This document shows, piece after piece, positions 6,356-14,127 of a stretch of 17,257 nucleotides of DNA. Source of the DNA: JACDAN01 sp050698015 (lineage in GTDB: Bacteria > Actinomycetota > Thermoleophilia > Gaiellales > Gaiellaceae); assembly GCA_050698015.1 (NCBI GenBank), contig JBOHAU010000017.1, positions 1 to 17,257 of the forward strand, read 5' to 3'. The translations under genes and the position numbers were made by a program. Position 1 is the stretch's first letter. Every line of letters begins with the position of its first letter. The notes under the pieces are model-generated. The model saw nothing but the letters and a program-made list of their open reading frames with translations. It was not told the origin of the DNA and did not search any database.

Positions 6356-8395
6356 TTAGCCGTGGATCGAGACGATCAGCGGGATGATCAGGATCGCGAC
6401 GATGTTGGTGATCTTGATCATCGGGTTGATCGCGGGCCCGGCGGTGTCCTTGTAGGGATCGCCGACGGTGTCGCCGGTGACCGCGGCGGCGTGGGCGTCG
6501 GAGCCTTTGCCGCCGTAGGCTCCGTCCTCGATCAGCTTCTTCGCGTTGTCCCACGCGCCGCCGCCGGAGGTCATCGCAATCGCGAGGAAGATGCCGGTGA
6601 CGATCGTCCCGATCAGGAGCCCGCCCAGCATCTCCGGGCTGATGATTCCGACGAGGATCGGGAACGCGACCGGGATCAGGCTCGGGGCCATCATGTTCTT
6701 GATCGCGGCGCCCGTGACGATGTTCACCGTCCGTCCGTACTCCGGCCTGCCGGTGCCCTCGAGGATCCCGGGGATTTCGCGGAACTGCCGCCGCACCTCC
6801 TGTACGACCTGACCGCCGACGCGGCCGACCGCCTGCATGGCGAGCGAGGAGAAGAGGAACGGCATCAGGCCGCCGATGAAGAGCCCTGCGATCACCCAGG
6901 CGTCGTTCAAGAGGAACGTCGTCGCCAGTCCCTGCTCGTCGAGCTCGGTCGTGAAGCCGTCGAAGAGAATCAGCGCCGCGAGTCCCGCGGAGCCGATCGC
7001 GTAGCCTTTCGTGACCGCCTTCGTGGTGTTGCCGACGGCGTCGAGCGGATCGGTGACCGCGCGAACGGACTCGTCCAGCTCGGCCATCTCGGCAATCCCG
7101 CCCGCGTTGTCGGTGACGGGCCCATACGCGTCGAGCGCGACGATCATCCCCGTCATCGCCAGCTGCGCCATGACGGCCACGCCCACTCCGAACAGGCCCT
7201 CGATCTCGAAGGCGGCGACGATGGCCGCGGCGATCACGAGCACCGGCGCGGCGGTGGCCTGCATGCCGATCGCGAGCCCCTCGATGATGTTCGTCGCGTG
7301 ACCAGTCAGCGAGGCGCGCGAGATTCCCTTTACCGGACGCCAGCGGGTGCCCGTGTAGAACTCGGTGATCGCGACGAGCAGGAACGTGACGCCGAGCCCG
7401 ATCAGCGTGCAGCTGTACAGGTTCCAGAACGGGAAGCGGTCACTGTCGAATGCCGCAGTCACCGGGATGAAGAAGAGCGCCGAGAGGATCGTCGCCACGG
7501 CGACCGCCTTGTAGAGCGCGGTCATGATCGACCCGCCGCGGCCGATCCGCGCGAAGAAGGTGCCGATCACGGAGGCGATGATCGCCACGCCGCCGATCAC
7601 GAGCGGGTACTCGACGATGTCGGTCGCCGGGAACCTCACGGCGCCCAGGAACATCACGGCGACGAGCGTGACCGCGTAGGTCTCGAAAAGGTCGGCGGCC
7701 ATGCCGGCGCAGTCGCCGACGTTGTCGCCCACGTTGTCGGCGATCACCGCGGGGTTCCGAGGATCGTCCTCCGGGATTCCCGCTTCGACCTTGCCGACGA
7801 GGTCGGCGCCGACGTCCGCCGCCTTCGTGTAGATGCCCCCACCGAGGCGGGCGAAGACCGAGATCAGCGAGCCTCCGAACGCCAGCCCGATGAGATGCTC
7901 CGTGGCTTCCTTCTCGGTCTGATCGAAGAGCGAGGTCAGCACGCCGTAGTAGCCGGCAACGCCGAGCAGGCCGAGCCCGACGACGAGCAGCCCGGTCACC
8001 GCTCCGGCGGAGAACGCCACGCGGAACGCCGCCGCGACGCCGCGCTTGGCGGCCTCGGCGGTGCGCACGTTCGCGCGGACGGCGACGTTCATGCCGATGA
8101 AGCCGGCCGCCGCTGACAGGACGGCGCCGATCAGGAAGCCGAACGCCGTACCCCAGCCGAGGTCGTTCCAGAAGCCGATGACGAGGAAGAGGACGGCTGC
8201 GACGACCGCGATCGTCGTGTACTGCCGCCTCAGGTACGCCGAGGCGCCCTCCTGCACGGCGTGGGCGATCGCCTGCATCCGTTCAGTCCCCGCGGGCAGG
8301 CTGAGCAGCCAGACGGTCAGGCCGATCCCGGACGCGATCGCCACGCCCGAGCAGACGAGCGCGATCAGGACAGCGTGGTCAGCGAAGAAGTCCAG
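6356..8395 (-). CDS. hppA: K+-independent H+-translocating membrane pyrophosphatase
   Basis: It hydrolyses cytosolic pyrophosphate and pumps protons across the membrane. Counting from the GTG at 8344 there are 662 residues. Signature segments are DVGADLVGKVE (177-187) and DNVGDNVGD (203-211), which bind Mg-pyrophosphate, and the C-terminal GDTVGDPYKDTAGPAINP. GNTTK (438-442) carries the lysine that marks K+-independent enzymes, where K+-dependent ones have alanine. From the GTG the first helix would be too short. The frame stays open upstream to a TAG and adds a hydrophobic stretch (LDFFADHAVLIALVCSG) with no ATG, GTG or TTG. A CTG at 8395, 8 bases after GGAAGG, would complete helix 1, so that start is used here; the conservative start is 8344. 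A weak TAGAAA hexamer at 8444-8449 (complement) could be its -10. Confidence 0.93.
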   Translation of the reverse strand: MDFFADHAVLIALVCSGVAIASGIGLTVWLLSLPAGTERMQAIAHAVQEGASAYLRRQYTTIAVVAAVLFLVIGFWNDLGWGTAFGFLIGAVLSAAAGFIGMNVAVRANVRTAEAAKRGVAAAFRVAFSAGAVTGLLVVGLGLLGVAGYYGVLTSLFDQTEKEATEHLIGLAFGGSLISVFARLGGGIYTKAADVGADLVGKVEAGIPEDDPRNPAVIADNVGDNVGDCAGMAADLFETYAVTLVAVMFLGAVRFPATDIVEYPLVIGGVAIIASVIGTFFARIGRGGSIMTALYKAVAVATILSALFFIPVTAAFDSDRFPFWNLYSCTLIGLGVTFLLVAITEFYTGTRWRPVKGISRASLTGHATNIIEGLAIGMQATAAPVLVIAAAIVAAFEIEGLFGVGVAVMAQLAMTGMIVALDAYGPVTDNAGGIAEMAELDESVRAVTDPLDAVGNTTKAVTKGYAIGSAGLAALILFDGFTTELDEQGLATTFLLNDAWVIAGLFIGGLMPFLFSSLAMQAVGRVGGQVVQEVRRQFREIPGILEGTGRPEYGRTVNIVTGAAIKNMMAPSLIPVAFPILVGIISPEMLGGLLIGTIVTGIFLAIAMTSGGGAWDNAKKLIEDGAYGGKGSDAHAAAVTGDTVGDPYKDTAGPAINPMIKITNIVAILIIPLIVSIHG

Positions 8396-8443
8396 AGCGG
8401 CGGCCTTCCAGAAAGCGCGCCGAGAGTCCCCCGGCGCCGCGGT

Positions 8444-8449
8444 TTTCTA
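8444..8449 (-). promoter_or_regulatory. Possible -10 element of hppA
   Basis: The complement reads TAGAAA, with TTAGCC 17 bases upstream as a poor -35. A start of transcription near 8437 would leave a leader of about 40 bases before the CTG at 8395, enough for the GGAAGG ribosome binding site. Weak match; offered only as the best candidate in the 100-base gap. Confidence 0.2.
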
Positions 8450-8497
8450 CCACACGGAGAGGTTCGGGCTAACCGCCTAGCGCGGCGAGCTTCGGAG

Positions 8498-10567
8498 TCA
8501 GCGCCTTCGCCGGCCGCGGCTGAGCACGACCGCGACCTTGGCGCCACGGCGTAGCCGGAGGCCCGGGCCCGGGCGTTGCTGCACGACCCGCCCGCGCCTG
8601 ACGCGCTTCGAGTAGGCCCGAGAGACGCGTCCGAGGGCACAACCCTTCTTGGCGAGCGCACGCTTGGCGCCCGTCAGAGTCAGCCCGCGGAGGCGCGGTA
8701 CGGTGCAGACGGGAGCCACGCCGGTGACGACGAAGGGCCCGATCACCGTCGGCTCGGTCCAGTTCCCGGCGTTGTCACGCGCCTTGATCCCGAACCACCA
8801 CGCGCCAGGGGCGAGTGACGGGCTCGTGGTCCGGACGGCGCCCTCCTCGAGGTCCTTTGTCTGGTCGACCGGCACGAGCGACTGCCGGGCCCAGGCGACC
8901 GAGAAGCCGTCGAGGCCGCTGACCGAGTCGCCGAGCGTGATCCAATTGACCTCGACCGTACGGTCGGCGGAGGCGATCCCGACCCGGTGAGTCGGGCTGG
9001 ACAGCGTCGGCTTGGCCGGCGGGAAGGTGTCGACCATGAACGGTCCGAGGTGGACGGTGGGGCTCCAGTTGCCGGCGTTGTCGCGCGCACGCACGTGGAA
9101 CCAGTGCCGGCCGTCGGGCAGCGTGGTCGACGTGGAGGTGACGTTCTCCTCTGCGTCCTTGACCTCGTCCGGATCGAACGTCGCGCTGGGCGACCAGCTC
9201 CACGAGTAGCCGTCGATGCCCGACGCGTCGGTCGCGCCCGACCACATCGCGGTGACGAGATTCACGTTCGACCAGTTGTTCAGCGCCGGGCTCGAGCTCT
9301 GAGCCGCCAGGCCGGCAGGCAGGACGACCTCCTGACTGAGGGCCCGCCTGACGTTCAGTCGGGCACCTGTCGCGAGCAGGCCCGTCAATGCCGGCCTCGC
9401 GTCGGCGGCGAGCAGCAGCGCGCGGCGCAGGTCCGTGGCGCTGAGAGACTGCCGCTCGGCAAGGAGGAGCGCCGCCGCGCCTGCGACATGCGGTGACGCC
9501 ATCGACGTTCCCGGCCAGGAGTCGTAGGTGCTCCCCGGCACCGTGCTGAGGATGTCGACGCCCGGCGCCGCGAGATCGACGGTGTTGACGCCGTAGTTGG
9601 AGAAGGGAGCTCGTTCGTCGCTCGAGTTCGTCGCCGCGACGCAAAGGATGTTGGGCGAGCTCAGGCTGCACGGCCAGGCCGGGTCGACGTCGTTGTTGTT
9701 GGCCTCGTTGCCGGCCGCGAACACGAACAAGGCACCGGGGCACGCGTTGACCGCGTCGAACATGCCCTGCGGAACATCCCCGTATCCGCCGAAGCTTCCG
9801 TTGATCACCTTCGCGCCGTTGGCGCACGCGTACTGGAAGGCCCCCACGATCCACGATTCGAGGAGCGCCCCGTCCTGGTCGCCGGCCTTCATGGCCATGA
9901 GATTCACGCGCCAGTTGACCCCTGTGACGCCGACGCCGTTGTGTCCGCGTGCGCCGATCGTTCCTGCCACGTGCGTTCCGTGGCCGTTGTCATCCATCGG
10001 GTTGTTGTCGCCGTTCGCGAAGTCCCAGCCGCGAAGGTCGTCGACCTTTCCATTTCCGTCGTTGTCGACGCCGTCGATCGGGTCGTCGTTCAGCCAGATG
10101 TTGTCCGTGAGGTCCGGGTGGGTGTAATCCACGCCCGAGTCGACGACGGCGACTGTGACCGCGCTGCTGTCGGTTCTGGTGTCCCAAGCAGTCGGAGCGT
10201 CGATTTTCCTCAGCCCCCAGAGCTGGGGGAAATCGGGGTCGTTCGGTGTTGCGGCAATCCGGAAGCGATGGTTCGGCTGCGCGTAGCGAACATCGCTGCG
10301 CCGCTCGAAGGCGGCCGCCGCGGCCTCGACCGAGGTTCCAGGCTCGAGTCGAACTCGGACCAGCCCACTGAGCGGCAAGCGCTCGATGACCGTGGCGTCG
10401 AGATCGGCGAGAACGTCTGCGCGAGCCGTCGCCGTTGCCGTCTGCTCGAAGCGCACCAGGAGCTCGCCGGGCACGAAGCTCGTCGGGTCGGACGGCGACG
10501 CCGTCACCGCGCCCGGAAAACCGAGCACGGCGAGGATCGAGAGGGCGGCTCCGAGACCCCGCATCAC
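8498..10567 (-). CDS. Secreted subtilisin-like (S8) serine protease with Ig/Fn3-like repeats and PASTA-like tail
   Basis: This is a 689-residue extracellular endopeptidase. A signal peptide covers about 1-24 (cut near VTASPS), then an I9-like propeptide (about 30-106, PGELLVRF...YAQPNH). The S8 domain has Asp143 (VAVVDSGVD), His196 (NGHGTHVAGT), oxyanion Asn287 (AAGNEA) and Ser355 (GTSMASPHVAG), so it should be active. Two repeats of roughly 95 residues follow (about 416-513 and 518-614), each ending in a W-F-x-x-x-ARDNAGNW motif, resembling Ig or Fn3-like modules. The tail (620-685) is a PASTA-like domain with two cysteines, closing in RGRRRR. The start is GTG-ATG in tandem. The ATG at 10564 has TACCCT 8 bases upstream and is the likelier start. 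It is a paralogue of the protease gene 56 bases upstream. Confidence 0.92.
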   Translation of the reverse strand: MMRGLGAALSILAVLGFPGAVTASPSDPTSFVPGELLVRFEQTATATARADVLADLDATVIERLPLSGLVRVRLEPGTSVEAAAAAFERRSDVRYAQPNHRFRIAATPNDPDFPQLWGLRKIDAPTAWDTRTDSSAVTVAVVDSGVDYTHPDLTDNIWLNDDPIDGVDNDGNGKVDDLRGWDFANGDNNPMDDNGHGTHVAGTIGARGHNGVGVTGVNWRVNLMAMKAGDQDGALLESWIVGAFQYACANGAKVINGSFGGYGDVPQGMFDAVNACPGALFVFAAGNEANNNDVDPAWPCSLSSPNILCVAATNSSDERAPFSNYGVNTVDLAAPGVDILSTVPGSTYDSWPGTSMASPHVAGAAALLLAERQSLSATDLRRALLLAADARPALTGLLATGARLNVRRALSQEVVLPAGLAAQSSSPALNNWSNVNLVTAMWSGATDASGIDGYSWSWSPSATFDPDEVKDAEENVTSTSTTLPDGRHWFHVRARDNAGNWSPTVHLGPFMVDTFPPAKPTLSSPTHRVGIASADRTVEVNWITLGDSVSGLDGFSVAWARQSLVPVDQTKDLEEGAVRTTSPSLAPGAWWFGIKARDNAGNWTEPTVIGPFVVTGVAPVCTVPRLRGLTLTGAKRALAKKGCALGRVSRAYSKRVRRGRVVQQRPGPGLRLRRGAKVAVVLSRGRRRR

Positions 10568-10572
10568 TGGCG

Positions 10573-10578
10573 AGGGTA
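10573..10578 (-). promoter_or_regulatory. Probable -10 element of the second protease gene
   Basis: The complement reads TACCCT (TANNNT). It ends 5 bases before the GTG at 10567 and 8 bases before the ATG at 10564. The latter spacing matches the leaderless pattern of the glycosyltransferase, and no ribosome binding site fits either codon. It implies this protease can be transcribed separately from its upstream paralogue. Confidence 0.4.
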
Positions 10579-10623
10579 TCGGCCGCTCAGAACGCTTTCC
10601 CTCCCTCGAACGGGGGACTTTTC

Positions 10624-12648
10624 TTAGCGTCTACGGCCACGACTGACGAGCACGTTAACGCGCGTCCGGCGCGGCAATCGCGTGCCGGGAGCCCGGCTCT
10701 GGCTGATGACCCGGCCGGCGCGAACTCGTGCCGAGTACTTCCTCGTCACCCGGCCGAGCCTACAGCGCTTGACCGCGAGCAAGGCGCGGGCGGCGGCAAC
10801 GGTCTTGCGCTTCACGTTCGGGACGACACAGCGGGCCTGAGCAGGCGGCCGTATGGTCGGCGGCGGTGGCGGCGGTGGAAGCAGCGCCGGCGGCGGTGCC
10901 GGCGGAGGCGAAGGAGGTGGCGGCGGAGGTGGCGGCGGAGGTGACGGAGGTGGCGCCGTCGAGACGCTTCGCACTGCGCGGTCTGCGTTCAGCCTCCCGC
11001 CGCTTGCTACTGCCCCGGCGAGGCTCGGGACCGAGTCGACGGTCGTGAGCAGCGCGGAACGGACGGTCGAGACGCTCGCCCCGGGGTTCTCCGCCCACAC
11101 GAGCGCAGCCACCCCGGCGGCGTGCGGAGTCGCCATCGACGTTCCGTCGAGCCGGCGGTAATCGTCGCTCGTATAGGTCGAGCCGATACAGCGGATGCGG
11201 AGGTCGTCGATGTAGACCCCGTCGTCCCGCACGGCGTTGTCGCTCTCCAGGCGGAACCGCAGGTAACCGGTCGGCGCGCCCGCGAGCTCGTAGAGCGGCG
11301 ACTCGATCTGCTCGAAGCCGTCGCCCGCCGTGTCGAGCGCGTGCCAGTCGACCCCTTGCCAGGCCGACCCGTTCGTGCTCGTCTCGAGCGAGACGAAGTC
11401 GAAGTTGTCCTCGATCGCGAGCTTCATCGCATAGGCCGCGTGACAGCCGACACGGCCACTCAGGTCGATCGGCGTCGTGAGCCGCAGCCAGTTGTCGGCG
11501 AAGTCGGCGTAGTCGCCGGCGGGCGAATCCGTGACGCTGAACGAGCCACCGCTCGCTCTCGCCGACGTGCGGGCCCAGGTGTTCGGCGTTCCACCCCCCG
11601 CCCAGCGGCCGGCAAGGTCGGTCTCGAAGGTCTCCGCGAAGATCGTGGTAAAGCCCGGCCACGTGCTCTCGATCCGGGTCCCGGGCGCAGCGAGGTCGAC
11701 CGAGCCCTCCCCGTAGTTCGAGAACTCCGCGAGCCCGTCCGTCTCGTCCGTCGCGGCGACGCAGACGAGATTCGGCGACGGATAGCTGCACGGATAGACC
11801 GGGAACGCGTCGTTGTCACTGCTCGCGTTCCCTGCCGCCACGACGAACAGGGTCGTGCCGGCCGCCGCGTCGATCGCGGCCTTCATCGCCTGCGATTGGC
11901 CGCTGCCGCCGAGGCTCGCGTTCACGACCTTGGCGCCCTGCGCCGCCGCATACCCGAAGCCGTTCGTCACCGTCTCGACCGTGCCGCCGTCGGCGCCGAG
12001 CACGCGCACCGGGAGCATGGAGACGTCCCAGTTCACGCCGGTCACGCCGGAGACGTTGTTCCCGACCGCGCCGATCGTGCCCGCAACGTGCGTCCCGTGG
12101 CCGTCGTCGTCGCGTGGGTCGGCGTCGTCGTCGAAGAAGTCGTAGCCGGGGAGCATGTTCGCGGCGAGGTCGGGATGGTCGTATGCGACGCCTGTGTCGA
12201 CGACGGCGACCTTGATCGCAGCACTCCCGGTCTGCTCATCCCAGGCCTCCGGCGCGTCGATGTCGCGGTCAGTCGACTGGTGCAGCCCCCAGAGCGCGCC
12301 GAAGCGGGGATCGTTCGGCGTCGCCGTCGGCCGGTAGATGTAATTGGGCTCGGCGAAGGCGACGCCCGGCTGGGCTTCGAGCTCGCGGGCGGCGGCTTCC
12401 ACGCTCTTTCCCGGGGTCACGGAGACGACCTCCGCGCCGGGCAGCCGCAACGCGCGCTTCCGGCGAGCTCCGCGCTCGCTGAGGACCTCAGCGCGGCGAG
12501 CCGGGCCGAGCCCCGCATTGAAGCGGACGATCAGCTCGCCGGGCACGTACTCGGGCTTCGGTGCCCGCGTTGGCGGAGACGCGCCCGCTGCGGACGCGAA
12601 GCCCACCAGCGCGAGCGCCGCGGCAACCGTTGAGACCCCCCTCACCAC
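10624..12648 (-). CDS. Secreted subtilisin-like (S8) protease with domain inserted before the catalytic serine
   Basis: This 674-residue extracellular protease has a signal peptide (about 1-24), an I9-like propeptide (about 35-106) and an S8 domain with Asp151 (VAVVDTGVA), His184 (DGHGTHVAGT), oxyanion Asn274 (AAGNAS) and Ser504 (DGTSMATPHAAG). Between Asn and Ser the chain is interrupted by about 157 residues (333-489). These begin FETDLAGRW and contain NWLRLTTPIDLSG and VYIDDLRI, resembling the jelly-roll/MAM-like modules of immune inhibitor A-type proteases. The paralogue downstream lacks this insert. After the S8 domain comes a proline-rich linker (566-602, almost pure Pro with Ser/Ala), then a two-cysteine PASTA-like tail very like that of the paralogue (LGRV.R.YS.RVR.GRV). 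The start is GTG-GTG in tandem. No sortase motif or C-terminal membrane helix is seen. Confidence 0.92.
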   Translation of the reverse strand: MVRGVSTVAAALALVGFASAAGASPPTRAPKPEYVPGELIVRFNAGLGPARRAEVLSERGARRKRALRLPGAEVVSVTPGKSVEAAARELEAQPGVAFAEPNYIYRPTATPNDPRFGALWGLHQSTDRDIDAPEAWDEQTGSAAIKVAVVDTGVAYDHPDLAANMLPGYDFFDDDADPRDDDGHGTHVAGTIGAVGNNVSGVTGVNWDVSMLPVRVLGADGGTVETVTNGFGYAAAQGAKVVNASLGGSGQSQAMKAAIDAAAGTTLFVVAAGNASSDNDAFPVYPCSYPSPNLVCVAATDETDGLAEFSNYGEGSVDLAAPGTRIESTWPGFTTIFAETFETDLAGRWAGGGTPNTWARTSARASGGSFSVTDSPAGDYADFADNWLRLTTPIDLSGRVGCHAAYAMKLAIEDNFDFVSLETSTNGSAWQGVDWHALDTAGDGFEQIESPLYELAGAPTGYLRFRLESDNAVRDDGVYIDDLRIRCIGSTYTSDDYRRLDGTSMATPHAAGVAALVWAENPGASVSTVRSALLTTVDSVPSLAGAVASGGRLNADRAVRSVSTAPPPSPPPPPPPPPPSPPPAPPPALLPPPPPPPTIRPPAQARCVVPNVKRKTVAAARALLAVKRCRLGRVTRKYSARVRAGRVISQSRAPGTRLPRRTRVNVLVSRGRRR
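10843..10953. repeat. GGN/CCN low-complexity tract encoding the polyproline linker
   Basis: The plus strand is a run of GGCGGx-type units (the coding strand is CCN). It encodes about 37 residues that are mostly proline between the S8 and PASTA-like domains of the protease. It is purine-rich on one strand, slippage-prone, and likely to vary in length between strains. Polyproline in an exported protein probably acts as a stiff spacer across the cell wall. Confidence 0.8.
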
Positions 12649-12662
12649 CGGTTCGAAGGGCC

Positions 12663-12668
12663 AGGTTA
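12663..12668 (-). promoter_or_regulatory. Possible -10 element of the first protease gene
   Basis: The complement reads TAACCT, the same hexamer found before the GCS2 ligase. It ends 14 bases before the GTG at 12648 (17 before the second GTG), giving at most a very short leader. It lies in the 26-base gap after the stop of the DUF1844-like gene. Weaker case than the other TANNNT sites because of the spacing. Confidence 0.25.
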
Positions 12669-12674
12669 GCCGAC

Positions 12675-12971
12675 CTAATCGCCGGCGTCCGGCGCGGAGG
12701 CCGAGGCGTACGCAAGCTGGAGGTTCGCGACCACCTGGTTGAAGTCGCGTAAGACGTCCTCCGGAACCGCGCCCTCGAGCGGCTCGAGCACGCTCTTCAT
12801 CCCTTCGATCGCCAGCCGTGCCTGTTCGAGGTCGCGAGTCGGCTCGTCGAGCTTCGCGAAGCCGAGCTGCGCCAGCGTCGCCGCCGTCGACAGAAGCAGG
12901 TCGGCGACCTTCATGTTCCGCACCGCCTCCAGGAGCTGCTCGGGCGTCGGCTCGGCGGGGTTATCGGCCAA
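12675..12971 (-). CDS. Small DUF1844-like protein
   Basis: This is a 98-residue, mostly helical, acidic cytosolic protein of unknown function. Its core (LLLSTAATLAQLGFAKL, then DLEQARLAIEGMKSVLEPLEG, then DFNQVVANLQLAYA) resembles the DUF1844 family. That family typically shows a hydrophobic first helix ending in LG, an LE.A...ID.L helix and a final L..LR..Y helix. The match is by eye and moderate. It starts at TTG 12971 with AAGGA about 6 bases upstream, inside the last codons of the GCS2 ligase gene (11-base overlap), so the two are probably translated together. No signal peptide or metal ligands are seen. Confidence 0.75.
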   Translation of the reverse strand: MADNPAEPTPEQLLEAVRNMKVADLLLSTAATLAQLGFAKLDEPTRDLEQARLAIEGMKSVLEPLEGAVPEDVLRDFNQVVANLQLAYASASAPDAGD

Positions 12972-14112
12972 CCGGTTCCTTGGGGCGCACCTGCTCGGCG
13001 TAGATCTCCTCGAGCGTCGCCCCCTCCTCGTAGCGCGCGATCTGGCGCTCGGCCGCGTTTGCAGTGGGCACCGCCAGGAACGGCCCGGCCCCGATCTCCT
13101 CGGCGACCGGCTGTACCCACTCGATCAGCTGCTCGATGCGCTTCCGTTTGTTGACGAGGTCTCCGGTCTCGAGGTCGATGAAGTCGCCCCCGAGGCCCCA
13201 GCGGATCGCGCGCCAGAAGTTCTCCTCGATCAGCCGGTGCGGAGGAAGCGGTAGCGGCTCACCCTCGTCCAGCGCGCGCGCCGTCCGTGCCGCGAGGGCG
13301 TAGCCGAGGGCAGCAAGGGACCGGGCCTCGCCCAGTTCGGGTTGCGCGTCGCAGATCCGGATCTCCACCGTCGGGAAGGCGAGATGCGGCCGGATGCTCC
13401 ACCACATCTGCGTGTGCTCGTCGATCGACTTCGTGTCGTAGAGGAAGCGGACGTACGCCTCGAACTCCGTCCAGCTCCCGTAGGCGTCCGGGATCCCGCA
13501 GCGGGGGAAGAGCTTCGTGAAGATCTCGGTCCGCGCCGAATGCAGGTGCGTGAAGACGTTTTCGGTGAACGGCGAGCTCGCCGAGAGCGCGAGCAGCTCC
13601 GGCAGCAGATGCCGCATGTGGTCGCAGACCTGCACCGCGCGATCGGGGCCGTTGACCGCTACATGAACGTGCAGGCCGAACGAGTTGTTGCGCCAGACGA
13701 CCCAGCGCAGGATCTCGTCGTTGCGCCGGTAGTGCGGGGTGTCGATGATCCGCTGCTCGTGCCAGGGGCTCCATGGGTGTGTCCCGGTCCCTCCCAGCAG
13801 GACTCCGAGCTGGTCGGCGAGCTCGCGAAGCTGCTCGCGGCGCTCGCCCATCCGCGCCGCCGCCTCGGCGAAGCCGTCGGAGCGGCCGGTGCGGATCTCG
13901 ACCTCAGACGCGATCAGCTCGCCGACGAGGTGCTCTTCGAGCGGCGTCCCCTGCGCGGCGGCCTGGAGCTCCTCGAAGCGGTTGGTCAGTGAGAACGTCT
14001 CGGGATCGAGGATCGCGAACTCCTCCTCGACCGCGACGTCGAAGTCGTGTGCCGACTCGAACGCCTCGCGGGCCGTCCGGAGCAGCTCTCCCGGGCTGAG
14101 CTTGTCAGCCAT
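12961..14112 (-). CDS. YbdK/GCS2-family carboxylate-amine ligase (glutamate-cysteine ligase-like)
   Basis: This is a 383-residue ATP-dependent ligase of the glutamate-cysteine ligase family 2 (YbdK/EgtA-like). Such enzymes join an amino group to the gamma-carboxyl of glutamate or a similar acid. Family landmarks are VEEEF near 28, EIRTGRS, the GTHPWSPW segment, the metal/ATP-binding HVHVAV, and RPHLAFPTVEIRICDAQP late in the protein. Actinobacteria often lack glutathione, so the product may be ergothioneine-related or unknown; the sequence does not decide. The ATG at 14112 is 12 bases after the stop of the glycosyltransferase and lacks a Shine-Dalgarno, but has TAACCT 9 bases upstream. The 3' end overlaps the DUF1844-like gene by 11 bases. 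Confidence 0.88.
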   Translation of the reverse strand: MADKLSPGELLRTAREAFESAHDFDVAVEEEFAILDPETFSLTNRFEELQAAAQGTPLEEHLVGELIASEVEIRTGRSDGFAEAAARMGERREQLRELADQLGVLLGGTGTHPWSPWHEQRIIDTPHYRRNDEILRWVVWRNNSFGLHVHVAVNGPDRAVQVCDHMRHLLPELLALSASSPFTENVFTHLHSARTEIFTKLFPRCGIPDAYGSWTEFEAYVRFLYDTKSIDEHTQMWWSIRPHLAFPTVEIRICDAQPELGEARSLAALGYALAARTARALDEGEPLPLPPHRLIEENFWRAIRWGLGGDFIDLETGDLVNKRKRIEQLIEWVQPVAEEIGAGPFLAVPTANAAERQIARYEEGATLEEIYAEQVRPKEPVGR

Positions 14113-14121
14113 AGCCGGGCA

Positions 14122-14127
14122 AGGTTA
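14122..14127 (-). promoter_or_regulatory. Probable -10 element of a leaderless GCS2-ligase transcript
   Basis: The complement reads TAACCT (TANNNT), ending 9 bases before the ATG at 14112. Its first three bases are the TAA stop of the glycosyltransferase. This suggests an internal promoter, so the ligase need not depend on the upstream gene for expression. Confidence 0.4.

Noticed and set aside
6158..8116. Long plus-strand frame opposite hppA (652 codons)
   Set aside because: It is the complement shadow of a strongly conserved pyrophosphatase gene: Asp/Arg/Glu/His-rich composition, no domains, common in DNA of this GC content.
10568..10623. Possible terminator between the two proteases (CCCCC...GGGAGGG with a nearby AAAAG)
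   Set aside because: The stem is only about four bases with a poor loop and no T-run on the transcribed strand, so it is not distinguishable from chance.
10843..10953. GGC/GGT tandem units considered as a CRISPR or non-coding repeat array
   Set aside because: There are no spacers or constant repeat length. The tract is in frame and encodes a polyproline linker between two protease domains.
11122..12633. Long plus-strand frame opposite the first protease (503 codons)
   Set aside because: It is a shadow of an S8 protease whose catalytic motifs all read on the minus strand. Composition is dominated by Arg, Val and Asp, with no recognisable fold.
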